This document shows positions 27,299-35,208 of a stretch of DNA of 64,000 nucleotides, piece after piece. The stretch is from CAZGCA01 sp964524145 (GTDB taxonomy: Bacteria; Hydrogenedentota; CAZGCA01), in NCBI GenBank assembly GCA_964524145.1, contig CAZGCA010000010.1, positions 1-64,000 on the forward strand, given 5' to 3'. The notes under the pieces are model-generated. The model was not told where the DNA came from, did no database searches, and saw only the letters and a list, made by a program, of their open reading frames with translations. The translations under genes were made by a program, and so were the position numbers. Each line of letters begins with the position of its first letter. The stretch's first letter is position 1.

Positions 27299-28747
27299 TC
27301 AGACTTCTTCTACAACCTTCATTCCAGTCAGGTGGGCCAGGTGGCGGATCGTTCGTGTGTGGTCGCCGTAGTAGGCCACCCGATGCAAAGAGGCATAATA
27401 GTCCTTGGCGCTCGCGCCCAGCGCCCCACCGCCCCAGTTGTCCAGCAGCTTCCCTGCGTCATCTACCTCGGCGACGATTTCCGTCCGGCAACCCCGCTCT
27501 TTGCCTTTAGGAACCTCGGGGACTTCGATGATCTTCCCTGTAAACACCAACAGGGTGTCGAGGTGGACCAGCTTGGTGAAGGTGACTTTCTGTCCGATGC
27601 GATAACGGACTTCGGTCACTGCACCACCACGGACCTCCGCATGCCGGCGAAGCAGGTAGGGCGACCTGGGACTCTCAGGACCTTCCATTCGCAACGGTGC
27701 CGAGCAGTGGGAGAGGTGAAACGCGTTCTTGGACGTATCCACACCCGCCGCATTGCCCAGGAAACCGGCCCGGTTCAGCGCGTGCTGGAAGATCAGCATT
27801 GTCAAGAGGCAGTCCATGTCCCCGTCGCAGGCGGCGGGGATCCCCCGGTCGTTAAGGCGCGAGAAGCCCAGGCATGGGAAACCGCGGTCGAGCCATCCCA
27901 TGCACGTCCCGACGCATAATCCGTCAGCACGGTTCTCGGCGATCAACCGGTCCAGGGTCAGGCTTGCCCTGGCAGCCTTGACCACGTCTTCCCGGGCCGG
28001 TTCGACGACACTCTCTGCCTCGTCGAGCCATGTTTTCGCCTCGGTTTCCGCGGCGGCAGCGTCCACCTTCGCCATGACCTGGTCATAACGCGCTTCGGCG
28101 ATCTGCACGAGTTCTACCCCCAGCCGATCTTTCACCTTATCCGGCGCGTAGGATTCGGGCGTGCCCTTGAACGGCGGAGAAACGAGTACTCGGCTTCGCC
28201 GCAACAGCGGAACCACCCTCAGCAGTGCCGCTGCCCGCTCCAGTTCGTTGTAGTCGGTGCTGTTAAAGAGCGTGATCCGGTGTCCCTCCTCGCGCCACGG
28301 TTTCACGAGGCACCAGTCGTGCCCGCCAACGACAGGGAGGTGAAACAAGGCTACCGGTCGGTGCTGGTCGAAGATCGCCGGCATCACTCTTCTCGGGCCG
28401 AAGATGTCCGCGCTGATTGCCAGCACGGGAGCGTCGGGACCGGCTTTGTTAAGCAACTGAACAGTCTGCCCGGCATTATTCGCTTGGCCGACAACGAACT
28501 CGACGTTGCCAAGGTTCTTCTCTGCTGCGGTCAGGCGCTCGCGTACGGCCGCGATCTCCGCTTCTGACGGGGTCCAACTGCGTTCCCCCGGCTTGCCGGC
28601 AATAATGGCGCAAATTCGGACCTTTGAATCAGTAGCGGACGCGGAACGCGACGCGTTGGCCCCGGCCGCCAAATGGCCCGTAGCCAGCGCTATCCCGCTC
28701 GCCACGCTTGCCTCTAGAAAATGCCGACGAGTGCAATGCGTACACAT
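27299..28747 (-). CDS. Tat-exported protein of the L-fucose/L-arabinose isomerase-like family
   Basis: A 482-residue protein with a twin-arginine leader (TRRHFLEASVASGIALATG, residues 7-25). The body resembles the sugar isomerase superfamily in its alternating alpha/beta pattern. It has NNAGQTVQLLNKAGPDAPVL near 91, ADGLCVGTCMGWL near 274 and CDGDMDCLLTMLIFQHAL near 309, and a final HLAHLTGMKVVEEV. Family enzymes interconvert aldoses and ketoses using Mn2+, but are normally cytosolic. Export is typical of the related proteins in PVC-type genomes, whose role is not established. GGAGGG lies before the ATG. Confidence 0.75.
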   Translation of the reverse strand: MCTHCTRRHFLEASVASGIALATGHLAAGANASRSASATDSKVRICAIIAGKPGERSWTPSEAEIAAVRERLTAAEKNLGNVEFVVGQANNAGQTVQLLNKAGPDAPVLAISADIFGPRRVMPAIFDQHRPVALFHLPVVGGHDWCLVKPWREEGHRITLFNSTDYNELERAAALLRVVPLLRRSRVLVSPPFKGTPESYAPDKVKDRLGVELVQIAEARYDQVMAKVDAAAAETEAKTWLDEAESVVEPAREDVVKAARASLTLDRLIAENRADGLCVGTCMGWLDRGFPCLGFSRLNDRGIPAACDGDMDCLLTMLIFQHALNRAGFLGNAAGVDTSKNAFHLSHCSAPLRMEGPESPRSPYLLRRHAEVRGGAVTEVRYRIGQKVTFTKLVHLDTLLVFTGKIIEVPEVPKGKERGCRTEIVAEVDDAGKLLDNWGGGALGASAKDYYASLHRVAYYGDHTRTIRHLAHLTGMKVVEEV

Positions 28748-28857
28748 AAATCATCCCTCCTTCTCTGTCACCGAACGGCGCGGACCAAGCGCGGTTATTT
28801 GTCGGCGCCGCCATCCGACTCTTCCCATTTGCACCTGTGCTTTGTAGAAGCGCACTA

Positions 28858-28886
28858 TAGCGGGGCCGGGATTCCAACCCGCGACC
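28858..28886 (-). other. tRNA 3'-half-like fragment
   Basis: On the minus strand this reads GGTCGCGGGTTGGAATCCCG and then GCCCCGCTA, the T-arm and 3' acceptor strand of a tRNA. The 5' half, D-arm and anticodon arm are missing. Upstream on the same strand IS3-derived sequence follows directly. It is a fragment or a tRNA-like attachment relic, not a working tRNA. Confidence 0.45.
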
Positions 28887-28888
28887 TC

Positions 28889-29045
28889 TGGTTGGTAGAG
28901 ATTCGGCTTCGTTCCCAGGTTAGCGGCCTTCCTTCAAACTAACGTTTGAGCCTTCAGTTTCGTTCGTGCTTCAAGTATCGCCTCCCTTCTTCCGTAGTAT
29001 ACATCAGTATACATCGTCATGGATGACGTTGGAAAGTGCTTCGGA
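28889..29045 (-). pseudogene. IS3-family transposase fragment A
   Basis: The minus strand encodes, in two frames, EALSNVIHDDVY and then DVYYGRREAILEART, the C-terminal end of an IS3 OrfB integrase domain. It continues as LTWERSRIST, shared with the fragment at 31306. Stops and frameshifts show it is dead. Confidence 0.75.
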
Positions 29046-29325
29046 GTGGAACCAGAGTAGCAGCCTGTTGCATACCCCCCGCCTCTTGTGTCTAATCATA
29101 CTCGGCATACAACCGGATGTGGTGGGTGCAGTGAGAGTTGCGACAGCTAACTCCCCGTAGTGCGAACTCAGCGAAACATTGCCCGGGGATGGCTCGTGGT
29201 CCCGGTCTATCGAAACTTCTGTGACCGCAACGTGACATACACGGTGACACCTCCGAATGAGCAGCAAATGCAATAGAAACGGAACCACTCAGCAGGGAGG
29301 GAACCTCGGATCAAATGTGCGCAAC

Positions 29326-29356
29326 TTGACACACACTACCCAACGGGTGCTACACT
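29326..29356 (+). promoter_or_regulatory. Possible sigma-70 promoter for the ArsC-like fusion gene
   Basis: A perfect TTGACA at 29326-29331 and TACACT at 29351-29356, separated by 19 bases, which is longer than ideal. It ends 51 bases before the TTG start at 29408 and lies just downstream of IS3 debris. Confidence 0.45.
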
Positions 29357-29407
29357 TTTACACCGCCACCGCCAAACCTAAACGTACGTACCTGAAAGGA
29401 AACGCAC

Positions 29408-30712
29408 TTGACAAACTCAAGGAACAAAACAGTCCTCTTTGTGTGTACGGGGAACGCGGGACGGAGCCAGATTGCCGAGGCCCTTTTCACTCCGTTGACA
29501 GCGAGCGATGTATACGTTATCAGTGCGGGCGTGGATCCGTGGCGGGACTTACACCCCGTTGCCGGATGTCTCCTCCAGGAAAGAGGCATAGAAACGAGCG
29601 GGCTTCACCCAAAGCACGTGAAAGACTTCGTGGACACACCGGTCGATTGGGTAGTTACTATTGGTGACCGTGCGAGGAGTGAAACGCCGAGGGTGGGTGC
29701 GAATCCGACCCGCATTCATTGGGACATTTCCGATCCAGCGGATGCCGATGGGACTGGACGCGAGGATGCCGTATTCCGCGATACCCTCAAGGACATCGAG
29801 GACCGACTGCCCTGTCTTCTCTCTCAGGTTGGGGATAGTCCGTCTGCGGTGGAATTGCATTTCGAGCCAGGAATATCCACCTGTGTTGTTCGGCCGAATC
29901 GGTTTCAGCCATCTAAGCATTTGGCCGCGATTGCCGCGGCCGGATTTAAATGTATTGAGCTGAACTGCTTTTGCGGTAGTGATGATTTCCCTTGGGACAT
30001 GGCTTCCCAGGTGGACGAGTTGCGCCAGAGCTTGGTCGATACGGGGGTCCGCCTATACTCCGTTCATGCCGCAGGCGGAATCGGCGGGATGCGTGGAGGG
30101 CGATCCGAACGGCTATCCGTGGACTTGTGTAAAGCGTATGCTGACTTGGCGGCGGAGCTGGGGGCTCCCATAGTGACTATGCACGCGGGGTTGCCTCCTG
30201 ATGGGGAAAAGGTTGCCGAGACAAGACAACTGCGCCGGTCCCTCGATGAACTTTGTCGTCATGTTCTGGGCATGCCCTGTAGGTATGCTTGGGAAAACAT
30301 TCCCTGGCGACTGTCTGTAGCGGAACATTCTGAATGGATCCGTGAACTTGACCCAGGCGCATTCAGCTTTGTGCTCGATTGTGGGCACTCACACATTGAT
30401 GGCACGACCGAAGCGTATCTCGAAACCTGCCAGGGGCTCCTCTCCAACCTGCACCTTAATGACAACAATGGAAAGCATGACGAACACGAGATTCCCGGCG
30501 TCGGCAGTCTTCGGTGGAAGGAGTTCATGACACTGTTGGAAAGCAGTGGATACATTGGTCCGCTTATGCTGGAAATCGAGGCCCGAGAGCGCCAGGATTG
30601 TCTGCATGCTGTACTCGCTGAAGCACACGCGTCGGTTGATTGGCTCAAGAGCCTTCAGCAACCGGGTTCGCCCCTAGCGGAGGCAGGATTCGAACCGCCG
30701 AAATTGGGATGA
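29408..30712 (+). CDS. Fusion of ArsC-like/LMW phosphatase domain with a sugar isomerase/epimerase TIM barrel
   Basis: A 434-residue two-domain protein. Residues 8-135 form a low-molecular-weight phosphatase/ArsC fold with the P-loop CTGNAGR (Cys-x5-Arg) near residue 13. The ArsC resolving cysteines are absent (VVTIGDRARSETP where two Cys are expected), while HWDISDPADADG is conserved. Residues 150-420 are a xylose isomerase-like barrel with metal-ligand segments WENIPW, LDCGHSHID, HLNDNNGKHDEHE and LMLEIE. The start is TTG with GAAAGGAAA upstream. The last dozen codons run into tRNA-like DNA (AEAGFEPPKLG), so the natural C-terminus may have been lost. It could dephosphorylate and isomerise one sugar phosphate; that is inference. 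Confidence 0.78.
   Translation: MTNSRNKTVLFVCTGNAGRSQIAEALFTPLTASDVYVISAGVDPWRDLHPVAGCLLQERGIETSGLHPKHVKDFVDTPVDWVVTIGDRARSETPRVGANPTRIHWDISDPADADGTGREDAVFRDTLKDIEDRLPCLLSQVGDSPSAVELHFEPGISTCVVRPNRFQPSKHLAAIAAAGFKCIELNCFCGSDDFPWDMASQVDELRQSLVDTGVRLYSVHAAGGIGGMRGGRSERLSVDLCKAYADLAAELGAPIVTMHAGLPPDGEKVAETRQLRRSLDELCRHVLGMPCRYAWENIPWRLSVAEHSEWIRELDPGAFSFVLDCGHSHIDGTTEAYLETCQGLLSNLHLNDNNGKHDEHEIPGVGSLRWKEFMTLLESSGYIGPLMLEIEARERQDCLHAVLAEAHASVDWLKSLQQPGSPLAEAGFEPPKLG
30675..30700 (-). other. tRNA 3'-end-like sequence inside the fusion gene's tail
   Basis: On the minus strand this reads CGGCGGTTCGAATCCTGCCT and then CCGCTA, a T-arm with acceptor strand. It ends in the same CCGCTA as the fragment at 28858. 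No complete cloverleaf can be drawn. It may mark an integration scar at the end of the fusion gene. Confidence 0.4.
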
Positions 30713-31297
30713 ATGGCTCCCCGGATAGCGCATGCTGCGGCATCTCGGCTTCGCCTTGACAGCTTAAATCGCACCGCCGCGACAGGATGGTTAATCCCGC
30801 TGGGGCCGGGACTCTGTGTTGAGCGTCAGCTGGCCGAGCTCAAACAGAATGTGGAAAACTGGCTTGACTTGATCGGAAGCGGCACGGCGAGAAAGACCGG
30901 GTCAGCTGAGAGTCTGCTCGAGAAGATCGGACACGCCGAAAAGCAGGGTAAGCAAATCGAGCATGAGCTTATTGTGCTGGAGCTCGAACAGGGCGAACTT
31001 GAGAAGCAGGTCCTTAACGCGGAAGTCATGCAGGACTCGCTTATCCGGTTCCGAGACCTCTTTGATTTGGCTACCGATGAGGAAAAAGAGTACCTGTTCC
31101 AGTTGATGATCGGGCGGATTATCTGGACTCCTGAGGGAATAAAGAAGGGCCTGTACGATCGACCGACCGATACAGGGCGCTTGTCCAAGCCTCATGATGT
31201 TAACCAGAACAGCGATTCTTCGCTGAGAACCGCAATATGCCTCCCCGCACTGGACGATGTTAGAACTCTTGAGGTAGCACTCAGGAAGGTGGCTTAG
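30713..31297 (+). pseudogene. Large serine recombinase, C-terminal fragment
   Basis: About 194 codons, of which the last 160 resemble the coiled-coil tail of large serine recombinases. The sequence VERQLAELKQNVENWLDLIG is followed by repeated Glu/Lys-rich helices and FRDLFDLATDEEKEYLFQLM. The catalytic resolvase domain with the active Ser, and the zinc-ribbon domain, are missing, so it cannot recombine DNA alone. Its C-terminus (LPALDDVRTLEVALRKVA) occurs as stumps at 27224 and 34163, which points to repeated insertion and decay of one element family. Confidence 0.7.
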
Positions 31298-31305
31298 TTC
31301 AAACG

Positions 31306-31396
31306 CTGGCTCGAAGGAAGGCTGCTCACCTGGGAACGAAGCCGAATCTCTACCCTAATTCGACCCGGCCACTGTCCCAAATGTTCTGAAGACGCA
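31306..31396 (+). pseudogene. IS3-family transposase fragment B
   Basis: The plus strand reads LEGRLLTWERSRISTL and ends PKCSEDAH. This matches the extreme C-terminus of IS3 remnants at 28889 and 39121. It starts 8 bases after the recombinase fragment's stop. The rest of the 270-base gap to 31566 shows no gene. Confidence 0.65.
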
Positions 31397-31566
31397 CACT
31401 GACAGCCTTTCAGCCCGGCGCGCGTGAGCGTCACGATCCATTTCCCTTTTTCCGCAAGTGTTGCTTAGCCCCAGGTCGGAGTTTTGTAACCGGGAAGAAG
31501 CCGTTCGCGATGCGCTTTCGGACTATTATCTGCTCTGCTATTGCTCGTAATCGAAATATGATCTTT

Positions 31567-32823
31567 CTAGTCTACCGGGAACATGAGCTTGCTTGAGACC
31601 ACCGTCTTGCGCTCATCCATCACAGTCAAGAACCAGATCTGGGCGTTTTCCGGGGGGCGCTTCGAGGTGATAACGTCCTGCTCAATGGTCGCCGGTTGCT
31701 TTAACCACTTGCGGGTTCGGGGATTCCCCGGAAGCGCGTCCAACGTGTAGTGAAGCTCCGCTGCAACCAATTTCGTCTTTGTGTCGACCTTTGCCGATAC
31801 GAGCGTTTCTGTGATTTCCGGCGAGGAGATCCTGGCCAGCGGCATTCCATTTTCGAGGTGATGTCTGATAAAGACCTCGACTGCCTTTGGACGGTCAAAG
31901 ATGTGTCCATGCGGCATGTCCGGCACGAACCGAATGTTCTTTTCCGACCGAACCAGATCATAGGTCCTGGCATAACTGTCTGGCGGATATGCGAAGTCCT
32001 TTCCACCGTTTGCAAACAATATCGGCATCGTTGCGGAACCAACATATTGGGAAGGATCCCAGAGCTGAATCCATTTGGCCCTGCTTTCAGCCGACATCTT
32101 CTCGAACTCATTGAGCCACGTGCTGTTTTCATGCAGAAACCCACAGCCGTATACCGGAACCGCAGCTTTGAAACGACTGTCGAGCCCCGCCACAATGCAA
32201 GTAAGGTACCCGCCCCAACTGATGCCGGTGATGGCTGTCCGCTCGTCATCGACTTCAGGAAACGAGAGTATGAGCGAATGGGCGCGCATCACATTGGCGA
32301 CGGCATGATAGGTCCATTGCTCAGTGGGCGACTGGTCGATAGTTTCAAACTTCATGTCATGGCCCTGGCCCGGCCCGCCATCCGGCAACCGCACATCCTT
32401 CTTCGGGCCGCAACCGGCCAGGTCCATCGCGATGGCCGCGTACCCCCGCTTTGCCCAGAGCCGGACCCAGTTGGGAAATGCGGTTCCGCCACCGCCATGA
32501 ACAAGAACGACTGCCGGAAGCTGCTTGTCTCGGGTTGGATCACCCGAAACCGTCCCCGGAGTTGCATAGTATGAGAACACACGGGTTGTAATTCCCTTGT
32601 ATGGTTCGCTCTTATAGTACAATGATCGGACTTCCTTCCCCTCGGCCCACTCAAACTCGGGGGGCTTGCTCAGCTCTTCGAGATCCCACGGTGTTGTTCC
32701 GGGCAACGAATTTGCTCGGCGGATGGGTTTGGTGTCGGCAGTGACGACGCACTGCGCACTCACGGCCAAGATCGCGCCGAAGACCAGCCAGAAACGGCTA
32801 CGTAATATCTTTTTCATCTCCAT
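31567..32823 (-). CDS. Exported alpha/beta-hydrolase (acetyl xylan esterase-like)
   Basis: A 418-residue serine esterase with a signal peptide (MEMKKILRSRFWLVFGAILA, cleavage after about residue 29). The oxyanion region LVHGGGG is near 117 and the nucleophile elbow GISWGG near 203. The acid is in GGKDFAYPP near 298, and the His is in PHGHIFDRP near 331, so the triad is complete. It likely deacylates plant or algal polysaccharides in the periplasm. The ATG at 32823 has GGAAGG six bases upstream; a second ATG two codons later is equally possible. It lies beside the DUF1080 gene in the same direction. Confidence 0.85.
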   Translation of the reverse strand: MEMKKILRSRFWLVFGAILAVSAQCVVTADTKPIRRANSLPGTTPWDLEELSKPPEFEWAEGKEVRSLYYKSEPYKGITTRVFSYYATPGTVSGDPTRDKQLPAVVLVHGGGGTAFPNWVRLWAKRGYAAIAMDLAGCGPKKDVRLPDGGPGQGHDMKFETIDQSPTEQWTYHAVANVMRAHSLILSFPEVDDERTAITGISWGGYLTCIVAGLDSRFKAAVPVYGCGFLHENSTWLNEFEKMSAESRAKWIQLWDPSQYVGSATMPILFANGGKDFAYPPDSYARTYDLVRSEKNIRFVPDMPHGHIFDRPKAVEVFIRHHLENGMPLARISSPEITETLVSAKVDTKTKLVAAELHYTLDALPGNPRTRKWLKQPATIEQDVITSKRPPENAQIWFLTVMDERKTVVSSKLMFPVD

Positions 32824-32958
32824 TCTCCACCTTCCTATCCATAACGCTTGCCATGACGGGCAGGCAATGGCCGTGCGATGCGCGGCTATGGCTTGTCGTG
32901 GTCGATGGCTTTGATCGGCCTCCTCGGGATGGACGGCTTCGCACAAGCGCGGGGCTCA

Positions 32959-33666
32959 CTAGGAACCCTCGGATTCCTTGTGCTTGATGGGCAGCAGCTT
33001 GATATTCTTGAACCAGCACTCGCTACCGTGGTCTTGGAAGCCGATATAACCGCTCCGGGGATGGTCCTTGTAGTTCTGATCCGTGAATTTGTGCCTGGTG
33101 CCGTCGGGGCGCATGTTCGGCTCGGCGAATTCATCCAGGTCCATGTGTATCACGTGCTCGCCGTTGAAGACCACGTCGATGATGTTCCGGTCGCAGGTAA
33201 TAACGATATGGTTCCATTTGCCCGCGGGTTTCATGGCGTTCTTCGTCGGCTTCACCAGGTCATAAATGGCGCCCGTATCGTGATAGCCTGCGCCGGTGGT
33301 GTCGTCGATGGCCACTTCGATCCCGTTATAACCCACGTCCTTCCCACGCTGGCGTTTCAAGGAGAAGGTGCGCAGGAAGATCCCCGTGTTGCAGCCGGGC
33401 TCGATCGCGAAATCCAGCGACAACACGAAGTCCGACCACATTTCCTTGTGAATCATCATGTACCCGCCGCATTTACGTGGGTTGATACAGCCGTCCTCAA
33501 CAGGACGCCGGCTCGCGCGCCGGCTGCTGGTCATCCATCCGTCCAGGGTCTTCCCGTCGAACAGAAGGAGCCACCCATCTTCCTTTTCCTGTGCGGTTAG
33601 TTCGTTGTCCGCAGCCAACGCAGCGCCACACAGGGACAGCATCATGATTGCGATTATCGTTTTCAT
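32959..33666 (-). CDS. DUF1080 (3-keto-disaccharide hydrolase-type) secreted protein
   Basis: A 235-residue protein with a signal peptide (KTIIAIMMLSLCGAALA) and a concanavalin-like jelly-roll domain. The family opening GWLLLFDGKTLDGW is at residues 30-43. FEAIEPGCN-type features follow as LDFAIEPGCNTGIFLR near 92, then AGKWNHIVITC near 148 and SGYIGFQDHGSECWFKNIKL at the end. Proteins of this family hydrolyse or bind sugars in the periplasm and are abundant in PVC bacteria. The ATG at 33666 is preceded by GAGGAG. It may once have been paired with the Gfo/Idh gene whose stump lies just upstream. Confidence 0.88.
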   Translation of the reverse strand: MKTIIAIMMLSLCGAALAADNELTAQEKEDGWLLLFDGKTLDGWMTSSRRASRRPVEDGCINPRKCGGYMMIHKEMWSDFVLSLDFAIEPGCNTGIFLRTFSLKRQRGKDVGYNGIEVAIDDTTGAGYHDTGAIYDLVKPTKNAMKPAGKWNHIVITCDRNIIDVVFNGEHVIHMDLDEFAEPNMRPDGTRHKFTDQNYKDHPRSGYIGFQDHGSECWFKNIKLLPIKHKESEGS

Positions 33667-33782
33667 GTCCGCTCCTCGATGAACGCGACGAGACCGCCGC
33701 GTATTGGGCCAAAGGCCAGGCGTCTCTCCTCTTGACGGGTCCTCAGAAGGGCAGAGACCCATACTCTATTCTCTGATTCACT

Positions 33783-33851
33783 CTAGACGGGAAGTTCCTA
33801 TTCCTTACTGACAATGGCACCCGGGTCACTCGCGTTAGTGACCACGCCATT
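33783..33851 (-). pseudogene. 3' stump of a Gfo/Idh/MocA oxidoreductase gene
   Basis: The minus strand reads NGVVTNASDPGAIVSKE, a stop, then ELPV and a stop. It parallels the end of the intact oxidoreductase at 46857-48248 (KGVVTNVSNPGAIVSKEYR, then ELPV). The YRKGW segment is replaced by a stop. The remainder of the gene is gone and IS3-derived sequence begins within about 50 bases. Confidence 0.8.
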
Positions 33852-33929
33852 CTAACATTTTCTGGAGCCCAAGTGCATTCGAGATGTTCTTCGCGACGCG
33901 TCCCACTAAAGACCGACTATACGTATTCG

Positions 33930-34025
33930 GAACATCTGGGAAAGATTGGAGCCGGTGGTAGAGTAGATATTCGGCCTCTGGCAACCGCCCAGGTTGAGAG
34001 CTTCGCGTCGTGCTAGCGTCCGGGC
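33930..34025 (-). pseudogene. IS3-family transposase fragment C
   Basis: The minus strand reads ARREALNLGGCQRPNIYSTT then GSNLSQMF, parallel to the end of the fragment at 59735 (TLNQGGWKRSNLYPGMGSN, VPQMF). It is joined upstream in the same frame to a decayed HTH-like segment inside the direct repeat at 34066. Confidence 0.65.
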
Positions 34026-34065
34026 CCTGAGTTCCATTCCTGTTGTACCCCCCAGCGTGCCCGAA

Positions 34066-34148
34066 TAGTCGATTTCTTCCTTGACACCCCATCTCAATGC
34101 AGGTATGCGACCTATAGAGTAGATCTTCCGGTCAGAATATCTACAGAA
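34066..34148 (-). repeat. 83-bp direct repeat, left copy, flanking the TIR operon
   Basis: Bases 34066-34148 align without gaps to 39548-39630, with about 73 of 83 matches counted by eye, in the same orientation. On the minus strand both encode CRY..RKIYSI.R.PA.R.GVKEEI, which looks like a shortened, decayed excisionase-type helix-turn-helix domain. The pair brackets the four-gene operon at 34284-38779. Confidence 0.8.
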
Positions 34149-34162
34149 GTTGGATGCTCCAT

Positions 34163-34258
34163 ATCTGGCTTCCCGTACTGGACGATGTTAGAACTATGGA
34201 GGCGAGGGCAGACACGAGTCCAATCGATAACGCCGTGGCGCTTGTTGCTTGGGTATGA
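34163..34258 (+). pseudogene. Stump of a serine recombinase C-terminus, copy C
   Basis: Reads IWLPVLDDVRTMEARAD and runs on to a stop at 34258. It corresponds to ICLPALDDVRTLEVALRK at the end of the fragment at 30713-31297. The DNA core CTGGACGATGTTAGAACT is exact. It ends 25 bases before the TIR gene's stop. Confidence 0.65.
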
Positions 34259-34283
34259 TGATCAGATGACCAGTTCGCAACCT

Positions 34284-35201
34284 TCACTTCTGAAGAATCA
34301 ACGGCTTCGACTCTAGTGTCTGCCTGATCCCCTTGGCGACATCACTGAAGCCCTGATCTTGATTTTTCCACCCGCCAGCGACAGGTTTTCCGTCGGTAGG
34401 CAATGCCTTTAACTTGGAAAACGGTGCTTTATGCCAGTCACAATCTCTCAAGATGACAGGTATCACTATCGCACGTTTCAGTTGATGCTGCTGGAGTGCG
34501 AATTTCATCTCTACCCCAGTACAGTACTCTGACGCCATAAAGCTCCGACTTACAAGAAGTAGAATCATTCGAGCTTTCTTCAGATTCTCGTCGATCTCAT
34601 TGTCGACCTCTCCGCCAGGAAGAATCTGACGATCATACCACTCGGATATGTAACCTTGGTTCTTCAAGAGACTCAAGTGGTCGTCCAACTTTTTCAGCAT
34701 CCTCTTGTCTTCGTGGGAATACGAATAGAAAAGGAGTATTGGATCCTGGTTGGCCCTGCCGTTCTCTCCGGACACGATACTAGTCACGCCATCTGGTGCG
34801 TGTACGGCACCGGGCTGCGCTGGCTGGATGGGCACCCCGCTGTTCCCAAGACGCTCAATGAACAAGTTCCGCTCACCGTAAGTGCTGTAGTGGGAATAAA
34901 TGGCGCTGAGCTGATCGTGGCTTATGGGCTCGCTGAGCCCCGCCAAGAATCTCACTGACTTCCCGATGATCTCATCGAAATCGTTGCCCATCAATTGAAC
35001 AGAAACGCAAAGGAGAACCTTGTGAAAACCGACAGGGTCCACATCCCATGTCGGCAATTCTTCAAGCAAACGGTCGATGAAATGGGATGGGTCCAAATGA
35101 GGAACGTTGAAATTCTTTTGGCTATGATACCAATCCAATGCTAGGAATCCCCACAGATCCCCGTCGAGATAGCTCTTGATGTACGACAGCCAATCCTTCA
35201 T
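34284..35201 (-). CDS. TIR-domain protein with unknown N-terminal domain
   Basis: A 305-residue protein, last gene of the four-gene operon. Residues 154-290 form a TIR domain: PILLFYSYSHEDKRMLKKLD, then EWYDRQILPGGEVDNEIDEN, then SRSFMASEYCTGVEMKFAL. The Glu at about 231 is in the position of the catalytic Glu of NAD-cleaving TIR enzymes. The N-terminal 150 residues are helical and contain HFIDRLLEELPTWDVDP; no family recognised, possibly a sensing or adaptor domain. The ATG at 35201, seven bases past the upstream stop, is preferred to a GTG at 35219 that overlaps that gene. It is the probable effector: NAD depletion or signal production by analogy with TIR immune proteins. Confidence 0.85.
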   Translation of the reverse strand: MKDWLSYIKSYLDGDLWGFLALDWYHSQKNFNVPHLDPSHFIDRLLEELPTWDVDPVGFHKVLLCVSVQLMGNDFDEIIGKSVRFLAGLSEPISHDQLSAIYSHYSTYGERNLFIERLGNSGVPIQPAQPGAVHAPDGVTSIVSGENGRANQDPILLFYSYSHEDKRMLKKLDDHLSLLKNQGYISEWYDRQILPGGEVDNEIDENLKKARMILLLVSRSFMASEYCTGVEMKFALQQHQLKRAIVIPVILRDCDWHKAPFSKLKALPTDGKPVAGGWKNQDQGFSDVAKGIRQTLESKPLILQK

Positions 35202-35208
35202 TTTATTC

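Noticed and set aside
28858..28890. Functional tRNA gene
   Set aside because: Only the T-arm and acceptor 3' strand can be found; the 5' half is IS3-derived sequence.
29408..29830. Thioredoxin-coupled arsenate reductase
   Set aside because: The P-loop is present but the two further cysteines are replaced and no ars genes are nearby.
34284..35201. Thoeris system
   Set aside because: There is no ThsA-type SIR2/SLOG effector; the TIR protein sits with nucleotide-enzyme-like and GHKL genes instead.
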